Of a DNA stretch of 64,000 nt, positions 7,647 to 15,568 are shown in pieces (within the stretch, counting starts at the first letter, position 1; each line of letters starts with the position of its first letter). Below the pieces are notes generated by a model that did no database searches, was not told where the DNA came from, and saw nothing but the letters and a program-made list of their open reading frames with translations. Made by a program: the position numbers and the translations under genes. Source of the stretch: G963674505 sp964575975 (GTDB lineage Bacteria; Desulfobacterota; Desulfobacteria; Desulfobacterales; SKZT01); NCBI GenBank assembly GCA_964575975.1, contig CAZNTU010000003.1:1-64000 (forward strand), written 5' to 3'.

Positions 7647-8657
7647 ATGGCAGAAATCGGCATTATGGCTATGGATTACTATTTACCCGATCGGAAAAAA
7701 AATGTCTCCGATATATTTGAAGAGGAAGATATTCCATTCGGCACTTTGGCCAAAGGTATCGATTTCAAAAAAGACATTGGCATTGAAAACGTAAGGGTTT
7801 CCGATGAAATGCCATCAGCGCTTGCATTGAAAGCGGCAAGCAAGGTCATGGAAAAATCCGGGATGAACCCGGACGAGATCGATCTGGTGGTCGGGTTCAG
7901 CAGCCTTCCTGAAGATTATGTAGGTCCCACCTGGTCCGCGGCCGGATTGATTCAGGAGCAATTAGGTCTAAAAAATGCTTTTGCGACGGCAGTGAACACC
8001 GGTGGATGCGCAAGTTATCATGTGGCCCTTAAAACGGTACGTGCAATGATGCTGAGCAATGAAAATATGAATACTGCTATGATGTTCGCTTGCGACTGCA
8101 CACCCAAGGGGAATAAAACCTATTACCCCATAACGGTCACCAGCGATGGCGGCAGTGCCCTTATATTAAAGAAAAATTTTGAACATGGGGTCGTACTGGG
8201 GGTTGAAACCCTTTCTATCGGACGGCTGCATGACGTATGGTATGTCCCGGGCCTTCCCTATGTAAGACCCGAAAAGCCGGTTAGCCCAAATTCCCATTTT
8301 ATGTACTGTGAGATGGAAAAATTCAACAATGGTGTCATTCCGGTCAATTTTTACATGTTCAAAAAAATTATACGAACCATTCTGGCTCGTATTGGGATGG
8401 AGTTCAACGAAATCGATTTTTTCGTATATCCGACATTTTCAACTTGGGACCAACTCTACTTTATGAAAGCGATAGATATCCCGCCGGACAAAATCTACCT
8501 TGACAACTTGAAAGACGTCGGGCACGTCCAGGAATGCGATATGGTCGTCAACTATGTAGATGCCGTCGCCAAAAATCGAATCAAGTCCGGCGACAATGTA
8601 ATGGTTGTTTCCAACGGCGCTGGTTTTGCTTGGTCGGCCGCCCTCATAAGGCATTGA
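7647..8657 (+). CDS. KAS III-like acyltransferase/condensing enzyme (Cys present)
   Basis: The 336-residue KAS III homologue has the nucleophile in NTGGCASYHV (Cys121). The usual second and third residues differ: where FabH has HQAN this protein reads VYPTFS, and where FabH has the Asn of GNTSAAS it has GHVQ (His293). Such Cys-His variants occur in KAS III-like acyltransferases that form esters or amides, or prime chains, rather than making acetoacetyl-ACP. It starts after AGGAGGCAAGGATA, a strong ribosome binding site. With the preceding Cys-less paralogue it likely forms the chain-initiation enzyme of the cluster. Confidence 0.82.
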   Translation: MAEIGIMAMDYYLPDRKKNVSDIFEEEDIPFGTLAKGIDFKKDIGIENVRVSDEMPSALALKAASKVMEKSGMNPDEIDLVVGFSSLPEDYVGPTWSAAGLIQEQLGLKNAFATAVNTGGCASYHVALKTVRAMMLSNENMNTAMMFACDCTPKGNKTYYPITVTSDGGSALILKKNFEHGVVLGVETLSIGRLHDVWYVPGLPYVRPEKPVSPNSHFMYCEMEKFNNGVIPVNFYMFKKIIRTILARIGMEFNEIDFFVYPTFSTWDQLYFMKAIDIPPDKIYLDNLKDVGHVQECDMVVNYVDAVAKNRIKSGDNVMVVSNGAGFAWSAALIRH

Positions 8658-8697
8658 TAATCATCAAAAACCCAAACGAGAAAACAGGAATACCGAC

Positions 8698-8949
8698 ATG
8701 TCACATGAAAAGCAGATAAAAGATTTTTTCCAGACAAACTTGTTAAGCCGTCGTGCAGATAAAAACATTTCAGAAACCGACAATCTGATTGAACTTGGTA
8801 TCATTGATTCGCTGGGAATCCTGAGATTGATTTCATTTTTAGAAGAACAATTGAATGTAACAATTAAAAGCGAATATCTCGTCGCGGAGAATTTCGAATC
8901 AATTCAGGCCATAATCGAGTTTGTCAATAAAGAGCTGATGAGGAATTAA
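8698..8949 (+). CDS. Acyl/peptidyl carrier protein 1
   Basis: This 83-residue protein is a complete four-helix carrier protein. The phosphopantetheine attachment site is the Ser of IIDSLGILRL (Ser38). It lies directly between the KAS III pair and the arginase-fold/adenylation genes, so it is the likely carrier for the amino acid activated by the 9995-11602 enzyme and the likely substrate carrier for the dehydrogenase at 5412. It needs a phosphopantetheinyl transferase; none is in the cluster, but an Sfp-type enzyme is at 48620-49396. Confidence 0.92.
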   Translation: MSHEKQIKDFFQTNLLSRRADKNISETDNLIELGIIDSLGILRLISFLEEQLNVTIKSEYLVAENFESIQAIIEFVNKELMRN

Positions 8950-8976
8950 TCATCCAATTACGGGAGACAAAGAAAA

Positions 8977-9957
8977 ATGTATTCAAAAAACGATCCATTG
9001 ATTTCCAACCGTAAAACCAATTTGCCTAAAATTTACGGCGACACGCCTTCTTTTCTAGGGGGAGATGCCGTTGGTCAAAATGATTTGCCGGATGGATATG
9101 ATGTTATCGTTGCGGGTGCGTGTTGGGAAGGGACGATAACCTGGGGGTCATATTCAGGTTGCGAGTTGGCTCCAAAGTCCATACGTCATGCTGCGGCGAG
9201 ATATGGCGGTTTTTTACCCGAATATGGTACGGATTTATTCGATTGCCTGAAAATAGGTGACATGGGCGATATCCCCATGAATACAAACGATCCGGCTGAA
9301 ACCATGCAAAATATTTATTCAGCGGCCTCCCGAATATACCAGAAAGAAAGTGTACCTGTTATCCTCGGGGGAGACCACTCCATCACCCCTGAAATTGTCA
9401 AGGCGCTGACACACGATAAAGCAGGGAAGGTGGGAATTGTTCATTTTGACGCTCATTTAGACAATAGTGCTTCTTTTGGAGACGATGAATTTCCAAGATG
9501 CGGCCCTATTTATCGTCTGGCTGAAAATGAGCAGGTCCGCAATGAAAGCATCGTTCACATCGGCATACGAGGTCCCAGAAATTCCGAAACTCAATTTTCC
9601 ATTGCAAAGGAGATGGGGGCGACCATTTTTCACATGAGCGAAATACGCAGCCGGGGGATTGAAAGCATTACAAAAGAGGCATTGGAAATTGCCAGCCAAG
9701 GTACGGATCATATTTTTGTGACCATTTGCAGCGATTGTATCGATGCAGGCTTTAATCCCGGCGGCCCCATAGATTTTAACGGGCTGTTCCCCCACGAACT
9801 TTTCTGGTCGCTTCATCGATTGGGTGAATTCGGATTCGCGGGACTCGACTTTGTCGAAGTCTATCCCTTGTGTGACGCCACCTCGAGTTCATCGCATCTG
9901 GCATCTTGGGCAATCATCTATGCATTGCATGGTTTGGCGCAACATAAGCGCGGGTAA
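8977..9957 (+). CDS. Arginase/agmatinase-fold ureohydrolase with altered metal site
   Basis: The 326-residue protein has ureohydrolase motifs in order: GGDHSITPE (metal His), HFDAHLDN (Asp, His and Asp ligands), TICSDCIDAGFNPG, and GLDFVEVYP with the substrate Glu. In agmatinases the third block is SxDxDxxDPxxxPG; here the first Asp ligand is Cys and the second is kept, so the dinuclear site would have one Cys ligand or one site would be weakened. The family hydrolyses guanidino groups to urea plus amine, or formimino groups. Between an ACP and an adenylation enzyme, it may trim a guanidino group from a starter such as an arginine derivative, as proposed for amidinohydrolases in some polyketide pathways. 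The substrate is unproven. Confidence 0.82.
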   Translation: MYSKNDPLISNRKTNLPKIYGDTPSFLGGDAVGQNDLPDGYDVIVAGACWEGTITWGSYSGCELAPKSIRHAAARYGGFLPEYGTDLFDCLKIGDMGDIPMNTNDPAETMQNIYSAASRIYQKESVPVILGGDHSITPEIVKALTHDKAGKVGIVHFDAHLDNSASFGDDEFPRCGPIYRLAENEQVRNESIVHIGIRGPRNSETQFSIAKEMGATIFHMSEIRSRGIESITKEALEIASQGTDHIFVTICSDCIDAGFNPGGPIDFNGLFPHELFWSLHRLGEFGFAGLDFVEVYPLCDATSSSSHLASWAIIYALHGLAQHKRG

Positions 9958-9994
9958 ATAAACAATCAATTTTTAGGCATTACACGGGAAACCC

Positions 9995-11602
9995 ATGCGA
10001 CCTTATCTGCTTCAACATCTTTTAAGCGATACGAGCAGAAGATATCCTGAACGTACCGCCGTTATTTTCAAGGATACGTCGACAGACTATCTGGCACTGG
10101 AGAAAAAAAGCAACCAACTGGCAAGGGCGCTGTTGGCACTGGGTGCTGGAAAGGGAACCAGAGTCGGAATCATGATGAACAAGTCCCTGGAATCAATTGT
10201 TTCCATATTCGGAATATTGAAAACAGGAGCGGCTTATGTGCCGATCGATCCAAAGGCGCCGCGCGAAAGGGCGGGCTATATCCTAAGTCATTGCAATATC
10301 GGACTGCTGATCGCTTCGGCCAAATGCCTTGATACCATGAATTTTAAACAAGACCATCTGAGTTCAATACATAGCATTATAGTGACGGATGCTCTCGGTG
10401 ACGGCACGGTCGGATTTGACAGTGGACCTGGGACGATATCCTGGGAGTCTTTGTCCGATCAAGAGGAAACCCCATTGGAAATCGGCTGCTTGTGCGACCA
10501 GGACCCCGCATACATCCTGTTTACGTCCGGATCCACCGGGGTGCCGAAAGGGGTGGTGATTTCTCATTTGAATACTCTGTCGTTCGTCAACACCGTGACC
10601 GAATATTTCGAACTCGGCGAACGGGACCGGATTGCCAATCATGCCCCCCTGCACTTCGATCTGTCCGTATTTGATATTTTTTCAGCCGTAAAATGCGCTT
10701 CGGCAATCGTACTCGTTCCTGAGTTTTTCTCCACATTTCCGATGAAAATGGCTGAATATATCAGCGCCAAACAGGTCACCGTCTGGAATTCGGTTTCCTC
10801 CGCGCTGGTGATGCTTGCGGAAATGGGCAAACTTGAAAGACTGGATTTCCAGGCAATGCGGCTGGTTCATTTTTCCGGCGACGTGATGCCGGTCAAATAT
10901 CTGCGCCGGCTAAGAGGGCTGTTTCCCCAAGCCGAATTTTACAACATTTACGGTCAGTCAGAAGCCAACTCTTCAATGTGCTATCAAATCGGCACTCTTC
11001 CAGAAGATGACAATTGGAAAATTCCCTTGGGCAAACCATTCCCCAACTTTCAGGTGTTCGCGCTCGATGAAGACAACCGGGTCGTTTCAAAGCCCGGGGA
11101 AAAGGGGGAATTGTATGTCAAAAGCGCCACTGTAGCACTGGGATATTGGTGTGATGAAAAAAGATCGCGGGAAAGCTTTATTTACGATCCGGCTATGCCG
11201 TCCGGCGGGGTAAGGGTTTATCGTACCGGCGATATTGTCAGGATTAACAAGGACCTCGATTATGAGTTCGCCGGCCGGAAGGATGCCATGGTCAAAAGCC
11301 GGGGATACCGAATCGAACTGGACGAAATCGATCTGACGTTGAACAGCCACCCATCGGTGAATCAGGCCGTTACAATTCCAGTTCCCGACGACCTGATAGG
11401 CAACAGAATCGTCAGCTACGCCACTCTGGTCGAAGCGCCCGACATCGCCGAAAAGGATTTGATCGGTTATTGCAGCAAAAAACTTCCCAGCTATATGATC
11501 CCGGAGACAATCCATATTGTCCCTGAACTGCCCAGGACGTCTTCGGGGAAAGTGGACAGGAAAATTCTGGCGAGGAACGCGTCTCGCTTCCCCTTCCCCT
11601 GA
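9995..11602 (+). CDS. Stand-alone amino acid adenylation enzyme (AMP-ligase)
   Basis: The 535-residue ANL-superfamily enzyme carries all core motifs: LFTSGSTGVPKG (A3), HFDLSVFD (A4), YNIYGQSEAN (A5), YRTGDIV (A7), KSRGYRIELDEI (A8) and SSGKVDRKIL with the catalytic Lys (A10). Asp222 in A4 corresponds to the Asp that binds the alpha-amino group in NRPS adenylation domains, so an alpha-amino acid is the likely substrate. Residues I place in the binding pocket (D, L, F, S, H, S, I, S, S, K) match no code I recognise; the proline code is not seen. No carrier or condensation domain follows, so the product must be loaded on a free ACP, most likely the one at 8698. Confidence 0.88.
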   Translation: MRPYLLQHLLSDTSRRYPERTAVIFKDTSTDYLALEKKSNQLARALLALGAGKGTRVGIMMNKSLESIVSIFGILKTGAAYVPIDPKAPRERAGYILSHCNIGLLIASAKCLDTMNFKQDHLSSIHSIIVTDALGDGTVGFDSGPGTISWESLSDQEETPLEIGCLCDQDPAYILFTSGSTGVPKGVVISHLNTLSFVNTVTEYFELGERDRIANHAPLHFDLSVFDIFSAVKCASAIVLVPEFFSTFPMKMAEYISAKQVTVWNSVSSALVMLAEMGKLERLDFQAMRLVHFSGDVMPVKYLRRLRGLFPQAEFYNIYGQSEANSSMCYQIGTLPEDDNWKIPLGKPFPNFQVFALDEDNRVVSKPGEKGELYVKSATVALGYWCDEKRSRESFIYDPAMPSGGVRVYRTGDIVRINKDLDYEFAGRKDAMVKSRGYRIELDEIDLTLNSHPSVNQAVTIPVPDDLIGNRIVSYATLVEAPDIAEKDLIGYCSKKLPSYMIPETIHIVPELPRTSSGKVDRKILARNASRFPFP

Positions 11603-11710
11603 CAGTAGAACAATTTCAGTGGAATTTTACCTATCCTGGCAAGATAGCCGATTGTACCGATACGTTCAATCGTACCGTTGCGTCTTATCAATGGAAGGAA
11701 ACGGCAAAAC

Positions 11711-12754
11711 ATGAAAATAAATCAGGTGTTTACTTACGATGAGGGGCCCTTTTACGACCCCGGAGAGGTCGTGGGCATCATGGGCGTAAAAAACCGGATG
11801 GTCGAGGAAATGGTGCTCAAGGTGACTCAATACGAGAAACGAAGATTGTTTTCCCTGGATACGATCCGGGAGAAACGGCTTGAGGACGATGAATTTGTAA
11901 AACTGCTTGAAAATAGCATGGAGACGATGGCCATGTCGTTGGTGGATCAATACCTGTCGTGGCAGGCAAAGGATAAGCGGAAGATACAATCCTTGACGAT
12001 TATCAACAGCCAGGGAATACCGACGCCGAAAGTGGTCGAATGCATCAAGAGGCGATTGGACCTCGATTCGGTACCGGTTTATCTTATGACCGGAATGAAT
12101 TGCCCCAGTACCTTTCTGGCGGTGCAGCACCTCCATCGGCTACGCCAAAAAAATCCCGTCCTGGAGGATGAATGCGATCTCGTTTTCTCCATCGAGGTGC
12201 CGTCCACAACCCTTCGCCGGAATCGAAGCGTCATGCCTTTGGAACATACTCTGTACGACTTTGTCGTTTCCGATGGCGCGGGATTGATGGTGCTGGGTGC
12301 CGAAGAGGGATGCGAGGGACTGAACATCATGGGGCATCGCAATTTCTTTTTACCCAGAATTCAGTATACCTTGAATTCCAGAGCAATCGGGAACCAGGTG
12401 GGGCATGGCATATCGCCGGAACTTCGTGACGATCTTGAAAATGTTATCAAGCCTTTCACCCGATCGGCGCTGCAAGACCTCAACCTCTCCGCCGCGCAGA
12501 TCGGACACTGGATATGTCATCCGGGAGGCGTGCAGATCGTGGACTGTGTCTGTTCCGCCCTTGATCTGGAAAAACAGGCAATGAATCACGCTCGGCAAAC
12601 CGTACGCAGCCAGGGGAACACCATGAGCAGTTTAATCCTTTACGTGCTGAAAAGATATTTTCGATCAAATGAGATAAAGCGTGACGATTTCTGCTTTTTG
12701 ATCGGTTTTGGACCCGGAATCGAGATTCAGACTTTAACTACCCAATATTCATAA
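11711..12754 (+). CDS. Type III polyketide synthase (chalcone synthase) family protein
   Basis: The 347-residue homodimer-type condensing enzyme has its triad in chalcone-synthase form: Cys131 in GMNCPSTFL, His270 in WICHPGGVQIVD and Asn303 in GNTMSS. The spacings (139 and 33 residues) equal those of plant chalcone synthase Cys164/His303/Asn336. The family end signature appears as GFGPGIEIQ. Such enzymes extend CoA- or ACP-bound starters with malonyl units and cyclise them to pyrones or resorcinols. The ATG at 11711 follows GGAAGGAAACGG. Its stop codon overlaps the next start (TAATG). Its role beside type II ketosynthases is unknown: it may cap the chain, make a ring, or prime it. Confidence 0.82.
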   Translation: MKINQVFTYDEGPFYDPGEVVGIMGVKNRMVEEMVLKVTQYEKRRLFSLDTIREKRLEDDEFVKLLENSMETMAMSLVDQYLSWQAKDKRKIQSLTIINSQGIPTPKVVECIKRRLDLDSVPVYLMTGMNCPSTFLAVQHLHRLRQKNPVLEDECDLVFSIEVPSTTLRRNRSVMPLEHTLYDFVVSDGAGLMVLGAEEGCEGLNIMGHRNFFLPRIQYTLNSRAIGNQVGHGISPELRDDLENVIKPFTRSALQDLNLSAAQIGHWICHPGGVQIVDCVCSALDLEKQAMNHARQTVRSQGNTMSSLILYVLKRYFRSNEIKRDDFCFLIGFGPGIEIQTLTTQYS

Positions 12755-13284
12755 TGAAGGTCGGCGCCATGGAAAAATTGGATACGGTTTGGAAAGAAAG
12801 TTTAACTATTGATCTCGATGAAAACACAGGGGATGCCCACGAGCGAATCATCGCCTTCGTCCATGGGAATTTCCTCGCGCACGACGTCGAATTGGACCAG
12901 ATCGATTTCATGGGCACTGTCTATAGCAAAAATCTTATCAGTGTCCGTGTCCCAAGTTTAATGGAGCTGGCGATCGGGCGCATTTATCTCGATGGTGGCG
13001 AGGCGCCTGAAAAACAAGCAGGGGAGGAGTCCTCTGAGGCCTCGCTACAGGATAAATTTCAGTCCTGGCAACCGCAAGCCGAGAAAACCGTGGACGAGTA
13101 CAGGTACCTGGCAATATCTCCGCAACGATTGAATTTGGTGGATGACCGCGCACAGGGGTTCGACAAAATGGCCGAGGCTTTTAGGGCTTTTGACGCCCGG
13201 GCCGGATTGTTGAGCTGGCACGGGAAACGGGAATTCGAGATCCGGATGATATCTTCGAAAACATCTGTCGACCGCATTCCGTAG
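12754..13284 (+). CDS. Unknown cluster protein, 176 residues
   Basis: I do not recognise this protein. It overlaps the stop of the type III PKS-like gene by one base and is followed nine bases later by the first ketosynthase, so it belongs to the operon. It has no signal peptide or membrane segment. It is acidic in the first two thirds, with a charged low-complexity stretch near residue 90-100 (EKQAGEESSEAS). A second ATG at 12769 (MEKLDTVWKE) is an alternative start. Its position suggests a cytoplasmic accessory to the condensing enzymes. Confidence 0.7.
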   Translation: MKVGAMEKLDTVWKESLTIDLDENTGDAHERIIAFVHGNFLAHDVELDQIDFMGTVYSKNLISVRVPSLMELAIGRIYLDGGEAPEKQAGEESSEASLQDKFQSWQPQAEKTVDEYRYLAISPQRLNLVDDRAQGFDKMAEAFRAFDARAGLLSWHGKREFEIRMISSKTSVDRIP

Positions 13285-13293
13285 CTCGTCGCA

Positions 13294-14352
13294 ATGGCAC
13301 TCCGTATGCAGATAGCCGGGATCGGTTGCATATCATCCCAGGGAGAAGGAGTAGACTCTCTCGTCGGTTTGGCAAAGAAAAACTCGCCACTGCCGGAAAG
13401 GGCGTTCCGCCAGGCGACCCTAAAAGATACCGTATTCTATCAAGGGAATCTTCCGGAAAAGACGGCGGCTTGCGCCTTTCGACTATCCCTTGCCTCGTGC
13501 CGGATGGCAGTGCGCGACAGTGGTGTAACATCCGGGAATATCGCTCTGGTTATCGCCACCGGGGCCGGAGACACGGTAAATATCGAAAAGGGCAGTTCCA
13601 CCGGTACCACGGCCTACCAACTGGCTGAACAAGTCGGCAGGGCTCTGGAGATCACGGGGATGTTCTGTCAGGTTTCCAATGCTTGTTCGTCTGCGGGGTA
13701 TGCGCTCGCGATGGCCGATTCTCTGCTTGACGGGCATGACGCCGTAGTTTTGTGCGGCGTTGAAGCCAAAAGCATTGCATCGCAGATGGCCTTTAAATCG
13801 ATGTTGGTACTAGATCCCGTGTCCTGCCGGCCCTTTGCTGAAGATCGGGCGGGCACGGTGCTTGGGGCCGGCGCTGCCGCCCTGGTGCTGACGAAAAACG
13901 CCGATCGCCCAAGTTATGCTGAAATTTTAGGTATGGCTTTGACCTCCGACGCCTATCATCCTACATCGCCGGAGCCCACTGGCAGATATTTCGAACAGTG
14001 CGTTTTAGGAGCCCTGGATCAGGCGGCGCTACAGCCTGATGACATCGATCTGTTTTTGCCCCATGCGACGGGAACCCGCCTGAATGATGAAATTGAGCAG
14101 AACATTCTGAAAAACATATTCAATGGGAATTTCAACCCTGAATCCACTGTGCTGTTGAAAAAATACCTCGGGCATACCGGGGGAGCAAGCGCTGCGTTCG
14201 CTTATGTCTATGCGGCATTGCATCTCGGGCAGAAACGATATCCCTTGGACGGTACGCCACATCGTTTTACCCTGATAAATTGCACGGGATTTGGCGGCAG
14301 CAACTGCAGCGTGGTTCTCGGGACTGTAGATCCAGGCAGGGCAGTTAAATAA
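13294..14352 (+). CDS. Ketosynthase 1 (KAS II type, active)
   Basis: The 352-residue protein is short for KAS II (about 410) but keeps the Cys-His-His triad: Cys131 in SNACSSAGYA, His257 in LPHATGTRLND and His294 in YLGHTGGAS. The glycine-rich end CTGFGGSNCSV is present. The missing length is in the N-terminal part and surface loops. It is the first of three ketosynthases, each followed at once by a paralogue without the nucleophile, as in type II KS-alpha/chain-length-factor pairs. It probably catalyses decarboxylative Claisen condensation of malonyl-ACP with the growing chain. The stop overlaps the next start by one base. Confidence 0.87.
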   Translation: MALRMQIAGIGCISSQGEGVDSLVGLAKKNSPLPERAFRQATLKDTVFYQGNLPEKTAACAFRLSLASCRMAVRDSGVTSGNIALVIATGAGDTVNIEKGSSTGTTAYQLAEQVGRALEITGMFCQVSNACSSAGYALAMADSLLDGHDAVVLCGVEAKSIASQMAFKSMLVLDPVSCRPFAEDRAGTVLGAGAAALVLTKNADRPSYAEILGMALTSDAYHPTSPEPTGRYFEQCVLGALDQAALQPDDIDLFLPHATGTRLNDEIEQNILKNIFNGNFNPESTVLLKKYLGHTGGASAAFAYVYAALHLGQKRYPLDGTPHRFTLINCTGFGGSNCSVVLGTVDPGRAVK

Positions 14353-15254
14353 TGGAAGCTGTCTACATCAAAAAGATCGCCTGTATCACGGGACTGCTGT
14401 CCGGCACTGATCTGACACGGGAACTCAACACTTCCGCGACATCCGACTGGTTCGATGCGGTGTCGTATCTGGGGAAAAAAGGTCACCGGTATTATTCAGA
14501 ACCTGTCAAATACACTTTGGCGGCCGCAAGGTCGCTGGAGCTTGCATCGCATGCACCAAACGAAAACGGCTGGAATTATGCCGTTTTTATGGCAACGAAT
14601 TCCGCGGACCGCGCCATCAGACAGCAGGTCGCCCACGATCTGGCAACCCCGGGCAAAACCATGCTCGGCGCCGCTGGAGCCCCGAATTTATCCGTAAATA
14701 TCCCGGCAAGCTACCTTTCTATGAAGTACCAATGCCATAAACCGTGTTTTACCTATACCGGACCCGGGGACTCTGTGTTTTTTGCTTTGTGGCAAGCCCT
14801 TTGCCTCATGCGAAAAAAGCAGGCGGATTCAGCCCTGGTCGGTCAAGTAGAATACTGCGACGGGTCCGCGGAAAAAAGCGGCGCCCTCTTGTGGGAATTA
14901 AGCACGATAAATGACAAGACCGCATTGTCTCGTATCGAGTTGTTTTATTGTACCCGCGGCGTTGAGGGCTTAAAGGGCCATATCGACCTGAATTCGCCGG
15001 GAGGCGATGAACCGGTTTGCCTGATCGGCCAAAAGAGTTCCGCTTTAAACACAGTGGGGACATACCTGTCCGAAAACGACCAACCTGTTGAATGGATTCA
15101 TGATCGGCGCCTGGAACAATTCCTGTTGCCGGATTTGTTTTTATATTCGTCGCTTAGTTTTTTGATCGCTCGAAAAACAAACTTTCGTGCCTTAGTCGTT
15201 TCGAATTTCGGGCACATCTTTTACATCAAGCTTATAAAAGGAGAGACGCAATGA
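14352..15254 (+). CDS. Chain-length-factor-like partner 1
   Basis: The 300-residue thiolase-fold protein is reduced compared with a ketosynthase. Aligning its helix with partner KS1, the nucleophile position falls on Gly139 in YTGPGDSVFFAL. The two His motifs are not present. It overlaps KS1 by one base and the following ACP by four bases (ATGA), indicating coupled translation. By analogy with KS/CLF heterodimers it probably pairs with KS1 and sets chain length or priming. Its short C-terminal half, ending NFGHIFYIKLI, is unusual even for CLFs, and it could have another scaffold role. Confidence 0.7.
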   Translation: MEAVYIKKIACITGLLSGTDLTRELNTSATSDWFDAVSYLGKKGHRYYSEPVKYTLAAARSLELASHAPNENGWNYAVFMATNSADRAIRQQVAHDLATPGKTMLGAAGAPNLSVNIPASYLSMKYQCHKPCFTYTGPGDSVFFALWQALCLMRKKQADSALVGQVEYCDGSAEKSGALLWELSTINDKTALSRIELFYCTRGVEGLKGHIDLNSPGGDEPVCLIGQKSSALNTVGTYLSENDQPVEWIHDRRLEQFLLPDLFLYSSLSFLIARKTNFRALVVSNFGHIFYIKLIKGETQ

Positions 15255-15502
15255 TCAGAGCCAATGAGATGATAAAAATTAAAGAAATCGTTTGTGAAAT
15301 TTTAGAGTTGGAAGAGAGCGAAGTCACAGATGAAAGTCTTTTCAAGGAAGATCACAATGCCGATTCCCTTCTTGCCATTGAAATCCTTGCCACGCTTGAG
15401 AAGGAATACAAGATCAAGGTGCCTCAGGCAGAACTCAACAAGATGGTAAATATGAACGGCGTATACAACGTTATGGCTCAATATGCGGGCTGGAACAACT
15501 AA
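15251..15502 (+). CDS. Acyl carrier protein 2
   Basis: The 83-residue carrier protein has helix I KIKEIVCEILEL, an acidic loop and the attachment site NADSLLAIEIL; the Ser of DSL carries phosphopantetheine. Its placement between the first and second KS/CLF pairs suggests that it is the extension ACP carrying malonyl and growing chains, whereas the ACP at 8698 sits with the starter genes. It overlaps the preceding gene by four bases. A hairpin at 15507-15538 follows its stop. Confidence 0.92.
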   Translation: MIRANEMIKIKEIVCEILELEESEVTDESLFKEDHNADSLLAIEILATLEKEYKIKVPQAELNKMVNMNGVYNVMAQYAGWNN

Positions 15503-15506
15503 TATC

Positions 15507-15538
15507 GGAAAGAGAGCACCTCTTCGGGCTCTCTTTCC
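15507..15538 (+). promoter_or_regulatory. Intra-operon stem-loop after ACP 2
   Basis: GGAAAGAGAGC at 15507-15517 and GCTCTCTTTCC at 15528-15538 form a perfect 11-base stem with a 10-base loop containing CTTCGG. No T-run follows, so it is not a normal Rho-independent terminator. It lies between the ACP stop and the KS2 start and could protect or process the mRNA, raising ACP level over downstream genes. Confidence 0.55.
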
Positions 15539-15568
15539 AACTTCCTGTAAATATTAAAGGGAATTACT

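Noticed and set aside
5412..11602. Proline-derived pyrrole starter (PltE/PltF/PltL type) as a firm assignment
   Set aside because: The gene types fit, but the adenylation pocket does not show the proline code and an arginase-fold enzyme is unexplained by that route; kept only as one option.
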